From Agromyces sp. S2-1-8 (GTDB lineage: Bacteria; Actinomycetota; Actinomycetes; Actinomycetales; Microbacteriaceae), in the NCBI RefSeq assembly GCF_021129215.1, contig NZ_JAJOLP010000001.1, positions 3,224,001-3,288,000 on the forward strand: a stretch of 64,000 bases of DNA, in the 5' to 3' direction. The notes under the pieces are model-generated. The model searched no databases and was not told where the DNA came from. It saw only the letters and a program-made list of their open reading frames with translations. Of this stretch, positions 36,871-45,653 are shown piece by piece. The translations under genes and the position numbers were made by a program. Within the stretch, counting starts at the first letter, position 1. Each line of letters starts with the position of its first letter.

Positions 36871-38259
36871 GTGTCGGATCACGACTGGCAGGCGCCGGGT
36901 GGCGCGAACGGTGCCCAGCCACCGGTCCCGCCCACGGCCGTGCCGCCCGCCGGGGGGAATCCGCCGCCCGGGCAGTACCCGCCGCCCGCGTACCCGCCGC
37001 CCGTCGCCCCGACCCCGCCCCGCGGCGACTACCCGCCGCCCGCGTACCCGGCTCCGGTTTCGTATCCGGCTCCGGGTTCGTACTCGGCTCCCGCCCCGTA
37101 CCCGCCCCACGGCGGGTTGCCGCCGGCCGGTGGATTTCCGCCGCCCGTGCCGGGGTGGGCGCCGCCGCCGAAGCCCGGGCTCCTGCCGCTGAGGCCGCTC
37201 GGGTTCGGCACCCTGCTGTGGGCGCCGTTCCAGACGTTGCGGCGCAACCCGGCCGCGACCTTCGGCTCCGGTCTCATCGTGCAGCTCATCACGGTCGTCG
37301 CGACGCTCGCCGTGATCGTCCCGTTCATGATCCTGATCTTCAACCGCGTCGAGAGCGCGGCGACCTCCGACGACGCCGACGCACTGGCGTCCGGTGCGGT
37401 CGGAGGGTTCCTGCTCCTCATGCTCGTGCCCATCGCGATCACGCTCGTCGCGAGCGCGTTCCTGCAGGGCGTCATGGTCGTCGAGGTCGCGAGCGGCACG
37501 ATCGGCGAACGCCTCGCGTTCGGTGCGCTCTGGCGACGGGCCGCTCGCCGGTTCGGCCCGCTGCTCGGCTGGACGGCGATCGTCACGGGCGCGGTACTGC
37601 TGGCCGTGATCGGCTTCGTCGCCCTCATCGCGGCCGCGGCGGTCGCGGGCACCGCGATCACGGGCGGCCCGGCCGGCGCCATCGGCGGACTCGTGATCGG
37701 GCTCGTCGGCGGGCTCGGGTTCCTCGTCCTCTCAGCGTGGCTCACGACGAAGCTCGCCGTCGTGCCGAGCGCGATCGTGCTCGAGCGCGCCGGCGTCGCA
37801 CAGGCCGTGCGCCGTTCGTGGCGGCTGACGACCGGCTACTTCTGGCGGACGTTCGGCACGCTGCTCCTCGTCGCGGTCATCCTCTACTTCGCGAGCCAGC
37901 TCGTCACGCAGCCGGTCTCGCTGATCGGCACTATCCTCGCGGGGGTCATCGACCCGACCGGCTCGGGCGCCTCGATCGGCATCATGATCGCGACCGTCGT
38001 CGTATCGCTCGTGCTCACGATCGTGATCAGCGCGATCACGGCCGTCGTGCAGGCGGCGCTCGTCGCGGTCATCTACATCGACCTGCGGATGCGCCGGGAG
38101 GGCCTCGACCTCGAACTCGCGCGCCACGTGGAGGACCGCGACGCGGGCCGGCCCACCGGCGATCCGTATGCCACTCCGACCATGTCCGGTCCGGCGGCGA
38201 CGCATCACGACGGCCCCGTGCCCGACGCCTCGGCTGGCGAGACCTGGACCCCGCGCTGA
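36871..38259 (+). CDS. Pro/Tyr-rich multi-pass membrane protein (glycerophosphodiesterase membrane-domain like)
   Basis: Membrane protein of 462 residues. The first 110 are a disordered Pro/Tyr/Gly tail with repeated PPPAYPPPV-like and YPAPGSY-like units. About six hydrophobic segments follow, with the family pattern PLGFGTLLWAPFQTLRRNPAATF and AWLTTKLAVVPSAIVLERAGVAQAVRRSWRL. The latter resembles the membrane domain of GlpQ-type phosphodiesterases, but no catalytic domain is present. Role unknown. GTG 36871 has GGAAGGA about 11 bases upstream. It ends two bases before the DUF4129 gene and starts the five-gene plus-strand operon. Confidence 0.82.
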   Translation: MSDHDWQAPGGANGAQPPVPPTAVPPAGGNPPPGQYPPPAYPPPVAPTPPRGDYPPPAYPAPVSYPAPGSYSAPAPYPPHGGLPPAGGFPPPVPGWAPPPKPGLLPLRPLGFGTLLWAPFQTLRRNPAATFGSGLIVQLITVVATLAVIVPFMILIFNRVESAATSDDADALASGAVGGFLLLMLVPIAITLVASAFLQGVMVVEVASGTIGERLAFGALWRRAARRFGPLLGWTAIVTGAVLLAVIGFVALIAAAAVAGTAITGGPAGAIGGLVIGLVGGLGFLVLSAWLTTKLAVVPSAIVLERAGVAQAVRRSWRLTTGYFWRTFGTLLLVAVILYFASQLVTQPVSLIGTILAGVIDPTGSGASIGIMIATVVVSLVLTIVISAITAVVQAALVAVIYIDLRMRREGLDLELARHVEDRDAGRPTGDPYATPTMSGPAATHHDGPVPDASAGETWTPR

Positions 38260-38261
38260 TC

Positions 38262-38912
38262 GTGCTCCTCGCGACCCCGCTCGATCCCGACGCGCCCGAG
38301 GCGCGCCGGTGGCTCGAGGACGAACTGCAGAAACCCGAGTACCAGAACGCGAAGCCCACGGCATTCGATCTCGCTATGCAGGCGATCCGCGACTGGATCG
38401 CCGACCTCCTCGGCGGAGCCGGCGGCGTGCCCGGGCCTGTCGTCACGCTCATCGTGGTGCTCGTGATCGTCGCGCTCGTCGTCGTCGCCTTCCTCGTGTT
38501 CGGGCTGCCGCGCCTGCGACGCGCCCGCCGAACCCCCCTGCCGCTCTTCGACGACCACGACGTGCGCGACCTCGGCGAGATCCGCGCGGCCGCCGACGCC
38601 GCGGCCCGCGCCGGCGACTGGCCGCGCGCGATCGAGGAGCGATTCCGTGCGCTCGTACGCGGCATCGTCGACCGCGATCTGGTCCAGGTCCATCCCGGCA
38701 CGACGGCCGGCGCCTTCGCGGATGCCGCGGCCCGACCCTTCCCCTCCGAGGCCGGGTCCCTCGCCTCCGCGGCAGCCGCGTTCGACGACGTCCGCTACTC
38801 GGACGGCACGGGCGACGTCGTCGGCTACGACGAGCTCACCCGCCTCGAGCGCCGCATCGCCGAAACGCGCCCGGCGGGAGCGGCGGACGTCGAGGCGGAG
38901 GCGGTGCGATGA
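38262..38912 (+). CDS. DUF4129-domain membrane protein
   Basis: Single-pass protein of 216 residues. The N-terminal part (about 1-55) is amphipathic, one hydrophobic segment follows (PVVTLIVVLVIVALVVVAFLV), and the cytoplasmic C-terminal DUF4129 domain (about 105-200) has IRAAADAAARAGDWPRAIEERFRALVR and a YDELTRLERRI end. In other bacteria this domain is the C terminus of TgpA-type transglutaminases; here it stands alone. GTG 38262 follows the previous stop by two bases. Its stop overlaps the DUF4350 start (ATGA). It is a core member of the MoxR/DUF58 module. Confidence 0.85.
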   Translation: MLLATPLDPDAPEARRWLEDELQKPEYQNAKPTAFDLAMQAIRDWIADLLGGAGGVPGPVVTLIVVLVIVALVVVAFLVFGLPRLRRARRTPLPLFDDHDVRDLGEIRAAADAAARAGDWPRAIEERFRALVRGIVDRDLVQVHPGTTAGAFADAAARPFPSEAGSLASAAAAFDDVRYSDGTGDVVGYDELTRLERRIAETRPAGAADVEAEAVR

Positions 38913-40177
38913 GCCCGCCCGCCACGACGTCCCTCGAGGCGCCGCCCCCCACCGCGCCGGACGACCCCGCCGCACCGGCCGGAGCCACCGCGCTCACCCC
39001 CACGATCCGCGCCACACTGCGTCGCCGGCGCATCTGGATCGTCTTCGCCGCCCTCGTCGCGCTCGGGGTGCTCGCGATCAACCTCATCGGCGGCACGGCC
39101 CGCGGCGGCGGCCCGCTCCTCGGTTCCGACAATGCGGCGCCCGGCGGCGCGAAGGCGCTCGTCGAAGTCCTGCGCGGACACGGCGTCGACGTGACTCCCG
39201 TCGACAGCTACGACCTCGCACTGGACGCGGCGAAGTCCGGATCGACGGTGCTCGTGTACGACGAGCTCGGCGTGCTCACGGCCGACCGCTACTCGAAGCT
39301 CGGGCTGTACGCCGACCGGCTCGTCGTCGTCGCCCCCGACTTCGTCGCGCTCGAGGCGCTCGCGCCCGGCGTCCGGCTCGCGGGCTTCGCGAGCGGGCCG
39401 CTCGACGATGTCGCCTGCGACGTGCCCGCCGCGCGCCGGGCCGGTTCGCTGTCGGACGGGCAGGGGCTGCTCAGGGTCGACGACGACGCGGCGGCCGACG
39501 GATGGCGGGGATGCTTCCGCGACGAGGGCGACGCATTCGCCGTCGTCACCGGTGAGGGGCGGGGCGGTGAGATCACGCTCGTCCCTGCGACGACGTCGTT
39601 CGAGAACGGCCGCATCACCGAGCACGGCAATGCGGCGCTCGCGATCGGCCTGACGGGTGCGTCCGAGCGCCTCGCCTGGTACCTGCCCGGGCCGACGGAC
39701 GCCGCCGCAGGCGAAGCGCCCACCATCGCCGAGCTCACGCCCGGCTGGGTCTCGCCCGTGCTCGCCCTCGCCGTCATCCTCACGATCGCCGCAGGAGTGT
39801 GGCGCGGTCGCCGGTTCGGACCGCTCGTCGCGGAGAACCTGCCCGTGCAGGTGCCCGCCGGCGAGACCAGCGAGGGCCGCGCGCGCCTGTACGCGCGGAA
39901 CACGGCGAGGCTGCACGCACTCGACCAGTTGCGCATCGGCTCCATCGGCCGGCTCGCGCAGGCGTTGCGGCTCCCGCGCGCGGTCGACGTCGCGAGCCTC
40001 GCCGAGGCGGTCGCCGCATCGACGGGGCGCGACCCCGTGGCCGTGCGGCAGCTGCTCGTCGACGCGCAGCCCGTCGGCGACGCGGACCTCGTGCGCCTCG
40101 CGGGCGAGCTCGGCGACCTCGAAGCCGACGTACGTGCGAGACTCGCACCCGAGACCGGACCAGGAAGGCGACCATGA
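38909..40177 (+). CDS. DUF4350-domain membrane protein
   Basis: Protein of 422 residues with a hydrophilic N terminus and TM1 (about 42-62, WIVFAALVALGVLAINLIGG). A soluble DUF4350 domain (about 75-250, GGAKALVEVLRGHGVDVTPVDSY) of GATase1-like appearance comes next, then TM2 (about 282-300, VSPVLALAVILTIAAGVW) and a cytoplasmic tail of about 120 residues. Function unknown. Overlaps of four bases on both sides (DUF4129 and moxR) tie it into one translational unit. Confidence 0.85.
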   Translation: MSPPATTSLEAPPPTAPDDPAAPAGATALTPTIRATLRRRRIWIVFAALVALGVLAINLIGGTARGGGPLLGSDNAAPGGAKALVEVLRGHGVDVTPVDSYDLALDAAKSGSTVLVYDELGVLTADRYSKLGLYADRLVVVAPDFVALEALAPGVRLAGFASGPLDDVACDVPAARRAGSLSDGQGLLRVDDDAAADGWRGCFRDEGDAFAVVTGEGRGGEITLVPATTSFENGRITEHGNAALAIGLTGASERLAWYLPGPTDAAAGEAPTIAELTPGWVSPVLALAVILTIAAGVWRGRRFGPLVAENLPVQVPAGETSEGRARLYARNTARLHALDQLRIGSIGRLAQALRLPRAVDVASLAEAVAASTGRDPVAVRQLLVDAQPVGDADLVRLAGELGDLEADVRARLAPETGPGRRP

Positions 40178-41244
40178 CCGACCCGATCGCGAACGACCCG
40201 ATCCCGCGCGAAGCCACGGCGGCACCCGCCACCCCGGCTGCGCCGGCCGCACCCGTCGCGCCCGCCGCACCCGTCGCGCCCGCCGCCTCGCCCGACGCCG
40301 AGCTGCGCGCCGCCCTCAACCGGGTCCGCGTCGAGGTCGGCAAGGCCGTCGTCGGGCAGGACGGCGCGGTGACCGGCCTCATCATCGCCCTCCTCACGCG
40401 TGGGCACGTCCTCCTCGAGGGCGTGCCGGGCGTCGCGAAGACGCTGCTCGTGCGCACGCTCAGCCGCACGCTGGAGCTCGACACGCGTCGCCTGCAGTTC
40501 ACGCCAGACCTCATGCCGGGCGACGTGACCGGCTCGCTCGCCTACGACCCGCGCACCGGGGAGTTCGCGTTCCGCGAGGGACCGGTGTTCACGAACATCC
40601 TGCTCGCCGACGAGATCAACCGGACGCCGCCGAAGACGCAGTCGGCGCTGCTCGAGGCGATGGAGGAGCGCCAGGTCTCGGCCGACGGCATCACCCGGCC
40701 GCTGCCCGATCCGTTCATGGTCGCCGCGACCCAGAACCCGATCGAGTACGAGGGCACGTACGCCCTCCCCGAGGCGCAGCTCGACCGCTTCCTGCTGAAG
40801 CTCGTGCTCGACGTGCCCGAGCGCGACGCCGAGATCTCGCTGCTGCGCCGGCACGCCGACGGGTTCGACCCGCACGACCTCGCCGCGGCCGGCGTCGAGC
40901 CGGTGCTCGGCGCCGCCGAGCTCGCCCGTGCCCGCTCCGCCGCGGCCGCCGTGCGCGTCTCCGACGACGTGCTCGCCTACCTCGTGGACCTCGCCCGGGC
41001 GACCCGCCGAAGCCCGTCGATGCGGCTCGGCGTGAGCCCGCGCGGCACGACCGGACTGCTCGCGGCGGCGAAGGCCTGGGCCTGGCTCACCGGCCACGAC
41101 TCGCTCACGCCCGATCACGTGCAGGCGATGCTGCTGCCGGTCTGGCGCCATCGTGTCCAGCTGCGCCCCGAGGCCGAGCTCGAGGGCGTGTCGGTCGACC
41201 AGGTGCTGCGCGGCATCGTGCAGCAGGTGCAGGTGCCGCTCTGA
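40174..41244 (+). CDS. moxR: MoxR-family AAA+ ATPase
   Basis: Cytoplasmic AAA+ ATPase of 356 residues. After a flexible Ala/Pro linker (about 14-38) come Walker A GVPGVAKT near residue 90, Walker B ILLADEINRTPPKTQSALLEAMEE near 145, and sensor-1 VAATQNPIEYEGTY near 188. A sensor-2 arginine region lies in MRLGVSPRGTTGLL. MoxR ATPases act as chaperones that load cofactors or assemble complexes, nearly always beside a DUF58 gene, as here. ATG 40174 overlaps DUF4350; GGAAGG lies upstream. Confidence 0.93.
   Translation: MTDPIANDPIPREATAAPATPAAPAAPVAPAAPVAPAASPDAELRAALNRVRVEVGKAVVGQDGAVTGLIIALLTRGHVLLEGVPGVAKTLLVRTLSRTLELDTRRLQFTPDLMPGDVTGSLAYDPRTGEFAFREGPVFTNILLADEINRTPPKTQSALLEAMEERQVSADGITRPLPDPFMVAATQNPIEYEGTYALPEAQLDRFLLKLVLDVPERDAEISLLRRHADGFDPHDLAAAGVEPVLGAAELARARSAAAAVRVSDDVLAYLVDLARATRRSPSMRLGVSPRGTTGLLAAAKAWAWLTGHDSLTPDHVQAMLLPVWRHRVQLRPEAELEGVSVDQVLRGIVQQVQVPL
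40246..40281 (+). repeat. Two-copy 18-bp tandem repeat in the MoxR linker
   Basis: Two exact 18-base units (40246-40263 and 40264-40281), with a third partial unit, encode the AAPVAP linker repeats. In-frame repeats of this kind can change copy number and would only alter linker length. Confidence 0.7.
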
Positions 41245-41290
41245 ACGCGGGGCGGGTGCACCCGACGCCGATCACGACGGAGCCGTTCCG

Positions 41291-42628
41291 ATGGCGCTGA
41301 CCGGCCGCTTCGTCCTGCTCGTCGCCCTCGGGGTCGTCCCCGTGGTGATCGCTGGGCTCACCGGCGCGCCCGAGGCCTGGCTCGCGCTCGTCGGCTGGCT
41401 GTTCGTCGTGGTCGGCGCCGGCGCCGTCGACCTCTCGATCGCGGCGTCGCCGCGACGGGTGGCGTTCGCGCGCGAGCTGCCCGAGCGCGTCCGCCTCGGT
41501 GAACCGGTCGCCTCGGTGCTCGTGGTGCAGAATCTCGGCGGCCGGACCATGCGCGCCACCGTGCGCGACGGGTGGGAGCCGTCGGCCGGCGTCGACGGTG
41601 CGAACCGCACTCGCCTCGTCATCCCGCCCGCCGAGCGGCGCCGCATGACCCTGCGGCTCGTGCCGGTGCGCCGGGGCGACCGGCGGACGGCGCAGGTCAC
41701 GATCCGTTCGGCCGGGCCGCTCGGGCTCTGGGCCCGCCAGGCGACCCTCGCGGCACCCGGCCGCGTGCGGGTGCTGCCGCCGTTCCATTCGCGGGTGCAC
41801 CTGCCGTCGCGGCTCACGCGCCTGCGGGAGCTCGACGGTCGCACACCGCTGCTGATCCGCGGCCAGGGCACCGAGTTCGACTCGATCCGCGAGTACGTGC
41901 GCGGCGACGACGTGCGCTCGATCGACTGGCGCGCGACCGCGCGCCACATCGACCCCGAGGTGCCGGGCAACGCCCGGCTGATGGTGCGCACGTGGCGTCC
42001 CGAACGCGATCGGCGCATCGTCATCGTCGCCGACACCTCACGCACCGCCGCCGCGCGGATCGCCGACGAACCCCGCCTCGACACCGCCTACGAGGCATCC
42101 CTGCTGCTGGCCGCGCTCGCCACGCACGCGGGCGACCGCGTCGACTTCCTCGCGACCGACCGGCGTCTCCGCGGGCGCGTGCACGGCGCGACCGGACCCG
42201 ACCTGCTCGCCCGCATGGTCGACACGATGGCGGGCATCGACGCCGAGTTGCTCGAGGCCGACTGGTCGCTCGTGCCGGGGCTCGTCCGCCAGGTCACGAG
42301 CCGGCGCGCGCTCGTCGTGCTGCTCACCGCCGCGGACTCCCCCGGCAGCTCACGCGGTCTGCTCTCGATGCTGCCGCAGCTCACCTCGCGGCACACGGTC
42401 GTCGTGGCGTCGGTCGCCGACCCCGCGCTCATCGAGGCCGGCCGTCAGCACGACGACCTCGAGGCCGTGTACCGGGCCGCGGCCGCCCAGCGCGGACTCG
42501 ACGACGGCGAACGCGTGGCCGCCGCGATCCGCAGGCTCGGCGGGCAGACCGTGTCGGCGTCGCCGCCCGAGCTGCCGCCGGCCCTCGCCGACCGCTACCT
42601 CGACCTGAAGGCCTCCGGGCAGCTCTGA
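41291..42628 (+). CDS. DUF58-domain membrane protein
   Basis: Protein of 445 residues with two N-terminal hydrophobic segments (about 6-45), a beta-rich extracytoplasmic-type region (about 50-190), the DUF58 motif GTEFDSIREYVRGDDVRSIDWRATAR split around residue 205, and a von Willebrand A-like C-terminal part (VIVADTSRTAAA with a DxSxx metal-site look, then LVVLLTAADSPGS). DUF58 proteins are the usual partners of MoxR ATPases. It starts 46 bases after moxR. Confidence 0.88.
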   Translation: MALTGRFVLLVALGVVPVVIAGLTGAPEAWLALVGWLFVVVGAGAVDLSIAASPRRVAFARELPERVRLGEPVASVLVVQNLGGRTMRATVRDGWEPSAGVDGANRTRLVIPPAERRRMTLRLVPVRRGDRRTAQVTIRSAGPLGLWARQATLAAPGRVRVLPPFHSRVHLPSRLTRLRELDGRTPLLIRGQGTEFDSIREYVRGDDVRSIDWRATARHIDPEVPGNARLMVRTWRPERDRRIVIVADTSRTAAARIADEPRLDTAYEASLLLAALATHAGDRVDFLATDRRLRGRVHGATGPDLLARMVDTMAGIDAELLEADWSLVPGLVRQVTSRRALVVLLTAADSPGSSRGLLSMLPQLTSRHTVVVASVADPALIEAGRQHDDLEAVYRAAAAQRGLDDGERVAAAIRRLGGQTVSASPPELPPALADRYLDLKASGQL

Positions 42629-42710
42629 GGCGATGCGACGCACGCTGTTGCACGACGACTCGATTCGAGACATTCGCCCGAGGTTCACGCGCCGACGAGT
42701 TCGGGGTCGC

Positions 42711-42716
42711 TACGCT
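42711..42716 (+). promoter_or_regulatory. Likely -10 box of the aquaporin gene
   Basis: TACGCT, about 80 bases before the aquaporin ATG. It gives the aquaporin its own transcription start within the surrounding operon direction. No clear -35. Confidence 0.35.
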
Positions 42717-42796
42717 CTGGAAGGCGCCGTCGAGGCCGTGCGCCGCGTCCGCCGACCGCTCGATCCGCCGAGCCGGTCCCAACGAAAGGCACTCAG

Positions 42797-43534
42797 ATGT
42801 CCGACACAGCACCCGCCGTCGATGCACCCTCGACCGGCAAGAAGCTCACCGCCGAGCTCCTCGGCACCTTCATCCTCGTCTTCGGCGTGATCGGCACGGC
42901 GATCTTCTCGGCGGCCGACGGCGTGGGCCTGCTCGGCGTCGCCTTCGGCCTCGGCCTCTCCGTCGTCGTGGGCATCTACGCCTTCGGCCCGATCTCGGGC
43001 GGCCACTTCAACCCGGCCGTCACGCTCGGGCTCGCGATCGCCGGCCGGTTCGCCTGGCGCGACACGCTCGGCTACATCGTCGCGCAGATCGTCGGCGGCA
43101 TCCTCGGCTCGGTCGTGCTGCTCGGCATCCTCTCCACGGGGCCGAAGTTCGACATGGCGATCTTCCAGGGCGTGTCGACCGGCTACGACGAGCTCTCCCC
43201 GGGCGGGTTCGGCCTCGTGTCGTTCTTCATCGCCGAGATCATCGCGACCGCGGTGTTCCTGTTCGTGATCCTCGGCGTCACCTCGGCCGGCCGCGCCGCG
43301 TCGAACCTCGCCCCGCTCGCGATCGGCCTCACCCTCACGGTGCTCGTGCTCGTCGCCGGGTACGTCACCAACGGCTCGTTCAACCCGGCCCGCTCGATCG
43401 CGACCGCGATCTTCGGCGGCCAGCTCGCCCTGAGCCAGCTCTGGGCGTCGATCGTCGCACCGATCGTCGGTGCGCTGCTCGCCGGCATCATCTACAAGGC
43501 GGTCTTCGACCGGCCGACGCGCCTCACGGCGTAG
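42797..43534 (+). CDS. Aquaporin (MIP family, AqpZ-like)
   Basis: Channel protein of 245 residues with six hydrophobic segments and both half-helix motifs: GGHFNPAVT near residue 70 and GSFNPARS near 193. The residue pattern around the selectivity filter (His and Arg positions with small residues) favours a water channel over a glycerol facilitator, but that is inference. A hydrophilic 15-residue N terminus precedes TM1. It is inserted between DUF58 and SpoIIM of a module that is usually contiguous, and has its own candidate promoter and a terminator. Confidence 0.93.
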   Translation: MSDTAPAVDAPSTGKKLTAELLGTFILVFGVIGTAIFSAADGVGLLGVAFGLGLSVVVGIYAFGPISGGHFNPAVTLGLAIAGRFAWRDTLGYIVAQIVGGILGSVVLLGILSTGPKFDMAIFQGVSTGYDELSPGGFGLVSFFIAEIIATAVFLFVILGVTSAGRAASNLAPLAIGLTLTVLVLVAGYVTNGSFNPARSIATAIFGGQLALSQLWASIVAPIVGALLAGIIYKAVFDRPTRLTA

Positions 43535-43562
43535 GTTCGCCCGGCCGTACGGCCGCGATCGC

Positions 43563-43597
43563 ACGAAGGCGGATGCCCCCGAGGCATCCGCCTTCGT
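43563..43597. terminator. Terminator after aquaporin, shared with the convergent SpoIIM gene
   Basis: A perfect 15-bp stem (43563-43577 with 43583-43597) and five-base loop. The right arm contains one copy of the decamer CGAGGCATCC at 43580-43589. Confidence 0.85.
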
Positions 43598-43675
43598 CGT
43601 GTCCGCCCTCCCCACCCGATGAGGCAGCCTCCCGACCAGGAGGCTGAAGGAACGGACCTGGGCGGAGGTCGCGCG

Positions 43676-44674
43676 TCAGCCGGCGACGATGCGGGTCGCG
43701 CCCGCCTCGAAATCCACGAGGTCGCCGGTCGCGCCGGCCCGCCACGCACGGCGACCGACGACGAGCATGTAGAAGAGGAGCGCGCCGAGCGCGAGTGCGC
43801 CGATGCCGATCTTCACGGGCCACGGCCACGGCGCCGGGGTGACGAAGCCCTCGATGACGCCGGCGACGAAGAGGAAGAACACGAGCCCGATCGCGACCGT
43901 GAACAGCGCCCGCGCGTCCTCGGCGAGCGCGACGCCCCGCGGTCTCGGCCCCGGTGCGACCCACGCCCAGAAGATGCGCAGTCCCGCCGCCGCCGCGATG
44001 AACACGCACGTGAGCTCGAGCAGGCCGTGCGGCGCGATGTAGAGGAAGAACGTGTCGCCCTCGTCGTACGTGAACATGATGGCGGCGTTGATGCCGAGGT
44101 TCTGCGCGTTCTGCATGATCACCCAGGGCACCCACACCCCGAGGATGCCGAACGCGACGCACTGTGCGGCGACCCACCAGTTGTTCGACCACACCGATCC
44201 CGCGAACGAGCCGGCCGGGTGCTCGGAGTAGTAGGCGACGAAACCCTCCTCCGCGATCTGGCGGAGCTCGCGCTCAGAGCCGAGCGAGGCGAGCACGCGC
44301 GGATCGCCCATGATCCACCACGCGTAGAGCCCGGCGATCACGAACGTCGCGAGGGCGACCGCGAGCGTCGGCCAGCGAAGCCGGTAGAGGGAGGCAGGCA
44401 GGTCGGCCGCGACGAATCGGGCGAGCCGGCGCAGCGGATTCTCGGGCGCGGCCGTGAAGCGCAGGCGCGACCGCGAGAGGCTCAGCGAGAGACGGTCGCC
44501 GAGGGCGGTCGAGCCCGCCGTCGACTTCACGAGCGACAGGTCGGATGCCGCGGCCTGGTACCGCTCGATGAGCTCATCGGTCTCGGGGCCGGACAAGCGC
44601 CGCGATCCGCGCGCGAGCGCGTCGAGCCGCTGCCAGTCGTCGTGGCGTGCGGCGGCGAGGGCTTCGAGGTCCAT
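43676..44674 (-). CDS. SpoIIM/DUF95-family membrane protein
   Basis: Protein of 332 residues. A cytoplasmic N-terminal helical part (about 1-105, WQRLDALARGSRRLSGPETDEL) is followed by about six hydrophobic segments, including the family motif around FTYDEGDTFFLYIAPHGLLELTCVFIAAAAGLRIF. It is related to SpoIIM, which in Bacillus remodels membrane and wall during engulfment, although this lineage does not sporulate. In M. tuberculosis the homologue lies with RDD, DUF58 and MoxR genes (Rv3692-Rv3695). ATG 44674 is 8 bases from a TAGTAT box. It is divergent from RDD with 17 bases between starts. Confidence 0.88.
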   Translation of the reverse strand: MDLEALAAARHDDWQRLDALARGSRRLSGPETDELIERYQAAASDLSLVKSTAGSTALGDRLSLSLSRSRLRFTAAPENPLRRLARFVAADLPASLYRLRWPTLAVALATFVIAGLYAWWIMGDPRVLASLGSERELRQIAEEGFVAYYSEHPAGSFAGSVWSNNWWVAAQCVAFGILGVWVPWVIMQNAQNLGINAAIMFTYDEGDTFFLYIAPHGLLELTCVFIAAAAGLRIFWAWVAPGPRPRGVALAEDARALFTVAIGLVFFLFVAGVIEGFVTPAPWPWPVKIGIGALALGALLFYMLVVGRRAWRAGATGDLVDFEAGATRIVAG

Positions 44675-44682
44675 CTGCTTGA

Positions 44683-44688
44683 ATACTA
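44683..44688. promoter_or_regulatory. Shared -10 region of the divergent SpoIIM and RDD genes
   Basis: ATACTA reads TAGTAT on the minus strand, 8 bases before the SpoIIM ATG. On the plus strand overlapping GAATAC or TACTAC is 5 or 2 bases before the RDD ATG. The two start codons are only 17 bases apart, so both promoters must extend into the opposite coding regions. Confidence 0.5.
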
Positions 44689-44691
44689 CCC

Positions 44692-45552
44692 ATGGCGTCT
44701 CCGACCGGCACGGCACCCCAGGGGGCCGCCTTCGTGCGCGTCGGCCGGTTCCAGGACGACGGCGTGCTCACCGGCGAGGCGGTCTCGCTCGACGTGCGCC
44801 CCGCGAGCGTGCTCATGCGCGCCGGCGGTGCGGCGATCGACGTGCTCGTGAGCATCGCGCTCATCCTCGGGCTGCTCTGGATCGTCGCGAGCCTCGGCGC
44901 CGACGAGGCGGCGCTGCGCGCGGCGATGATCGCGGGCATCGTGACCGTCATCGTGATCGTGCCGACGGCGGTCGAGACGGCGGCCCGCGGGCGTTCCCTC
45001 GGCAAGCTCGCGCTCGGACTCCGGGTCGTCCGCGACGACGGCGGCGCGAGCGGATTCCGGCACGCGTTCATCCGCGCGCTCGTCGGCGTCGTCGAGATCT
45101 ACATGACGTTCGGCGGGCTCGCGCTGCTCGTCGGCTTCCTCAATCCGTCGTCGAAGCGGCTCGGCGACATCCTCGCCGGCACCCACTCGCAGGTCGAGCG
45201 GGTGCCTGCGCCGCCGTCGAACGCCTTCGGCGTGCCGGTGCAGCTCGCGGCGTGGGCGACGACCGCCGACGTCGCACGACTGCCCGACCCGCTCGCGCGA
45301 CGCGTCGCGTCGTTCTTCGCGAACGTCGAGCACCTCGTGCCCGAGAGCCGCGCACGCGTCGCCGCGTCGCTCGCCACCGAGGTCTCCCCCTACGTGTCGC
45401 CGGTGCCGGCCGCGCCGCCCGAGCTCTTCCTCGCCGGGGTCGCCGCGCTCCGCCGCGAACGCGACGCCGCGGCGCTCTCGCTCGAAGATGCGCGCATCGC
45501 CGCACTCGCGCCCGTGCTCACGTCGCGCCCGGCCGGGTTCCCCGAGCGCTGA
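44692..45552 (+). CDS. RDD-family membrane protein
   Basis: Protein of 286 residues. An N-terminal tail (about 1-40) is followed by an RDD domain (about 40-165) with hydrophobic segments AIDVLVSIALILGLLWIVASL, MIAGIVTVIVIVPTAVETA and VGVVEIYMTFGGLALLVGFL, and the motif RGRSLGKLALGLRVVRDDGG. A soluble C-terminal tail of about 110 residues follows (ARLPDPLARRVASFFANVEHL). RDD proteins are suspected ion or small-molecule transporters. The RDD-SpoIIM divergent pairing is conserved in actinobacteria. Confidence 0.87.
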   Translation: MASPTGTAPQGAAFVRVGRFQDDGVLTGEAVSLDVRPASVLMRAGGAAIDVLVSIALILGLLWIVASLGADEAALRAAMIAGIVTVIVIVPTAVETAARGRSLGKLALGLRVVRDDGGASGFRHAFIRALVGVVEIYMTFGGLALLVGFLNPSSKRLGDILAGTHSQVERVPAPPSNAFGVPVQLAAWATTADVARLPDPLARRVASFFANVEHLVPESRARVAASLATEVSPYVSPVPAAPPELFLAGVAALRRERDAAALSLEDARIAALAPVLTSRPAGFPER

Positions 45553-45653
45553 CGTCGGCCACGAGGCATCCGCGCCGCACGCACGTCGGACTCCGGCGTG
45601 GCGCCGCACGCCGCACGCCGCCCGCCGGCTCGCCGACGAGCGGATGCGCGCGC

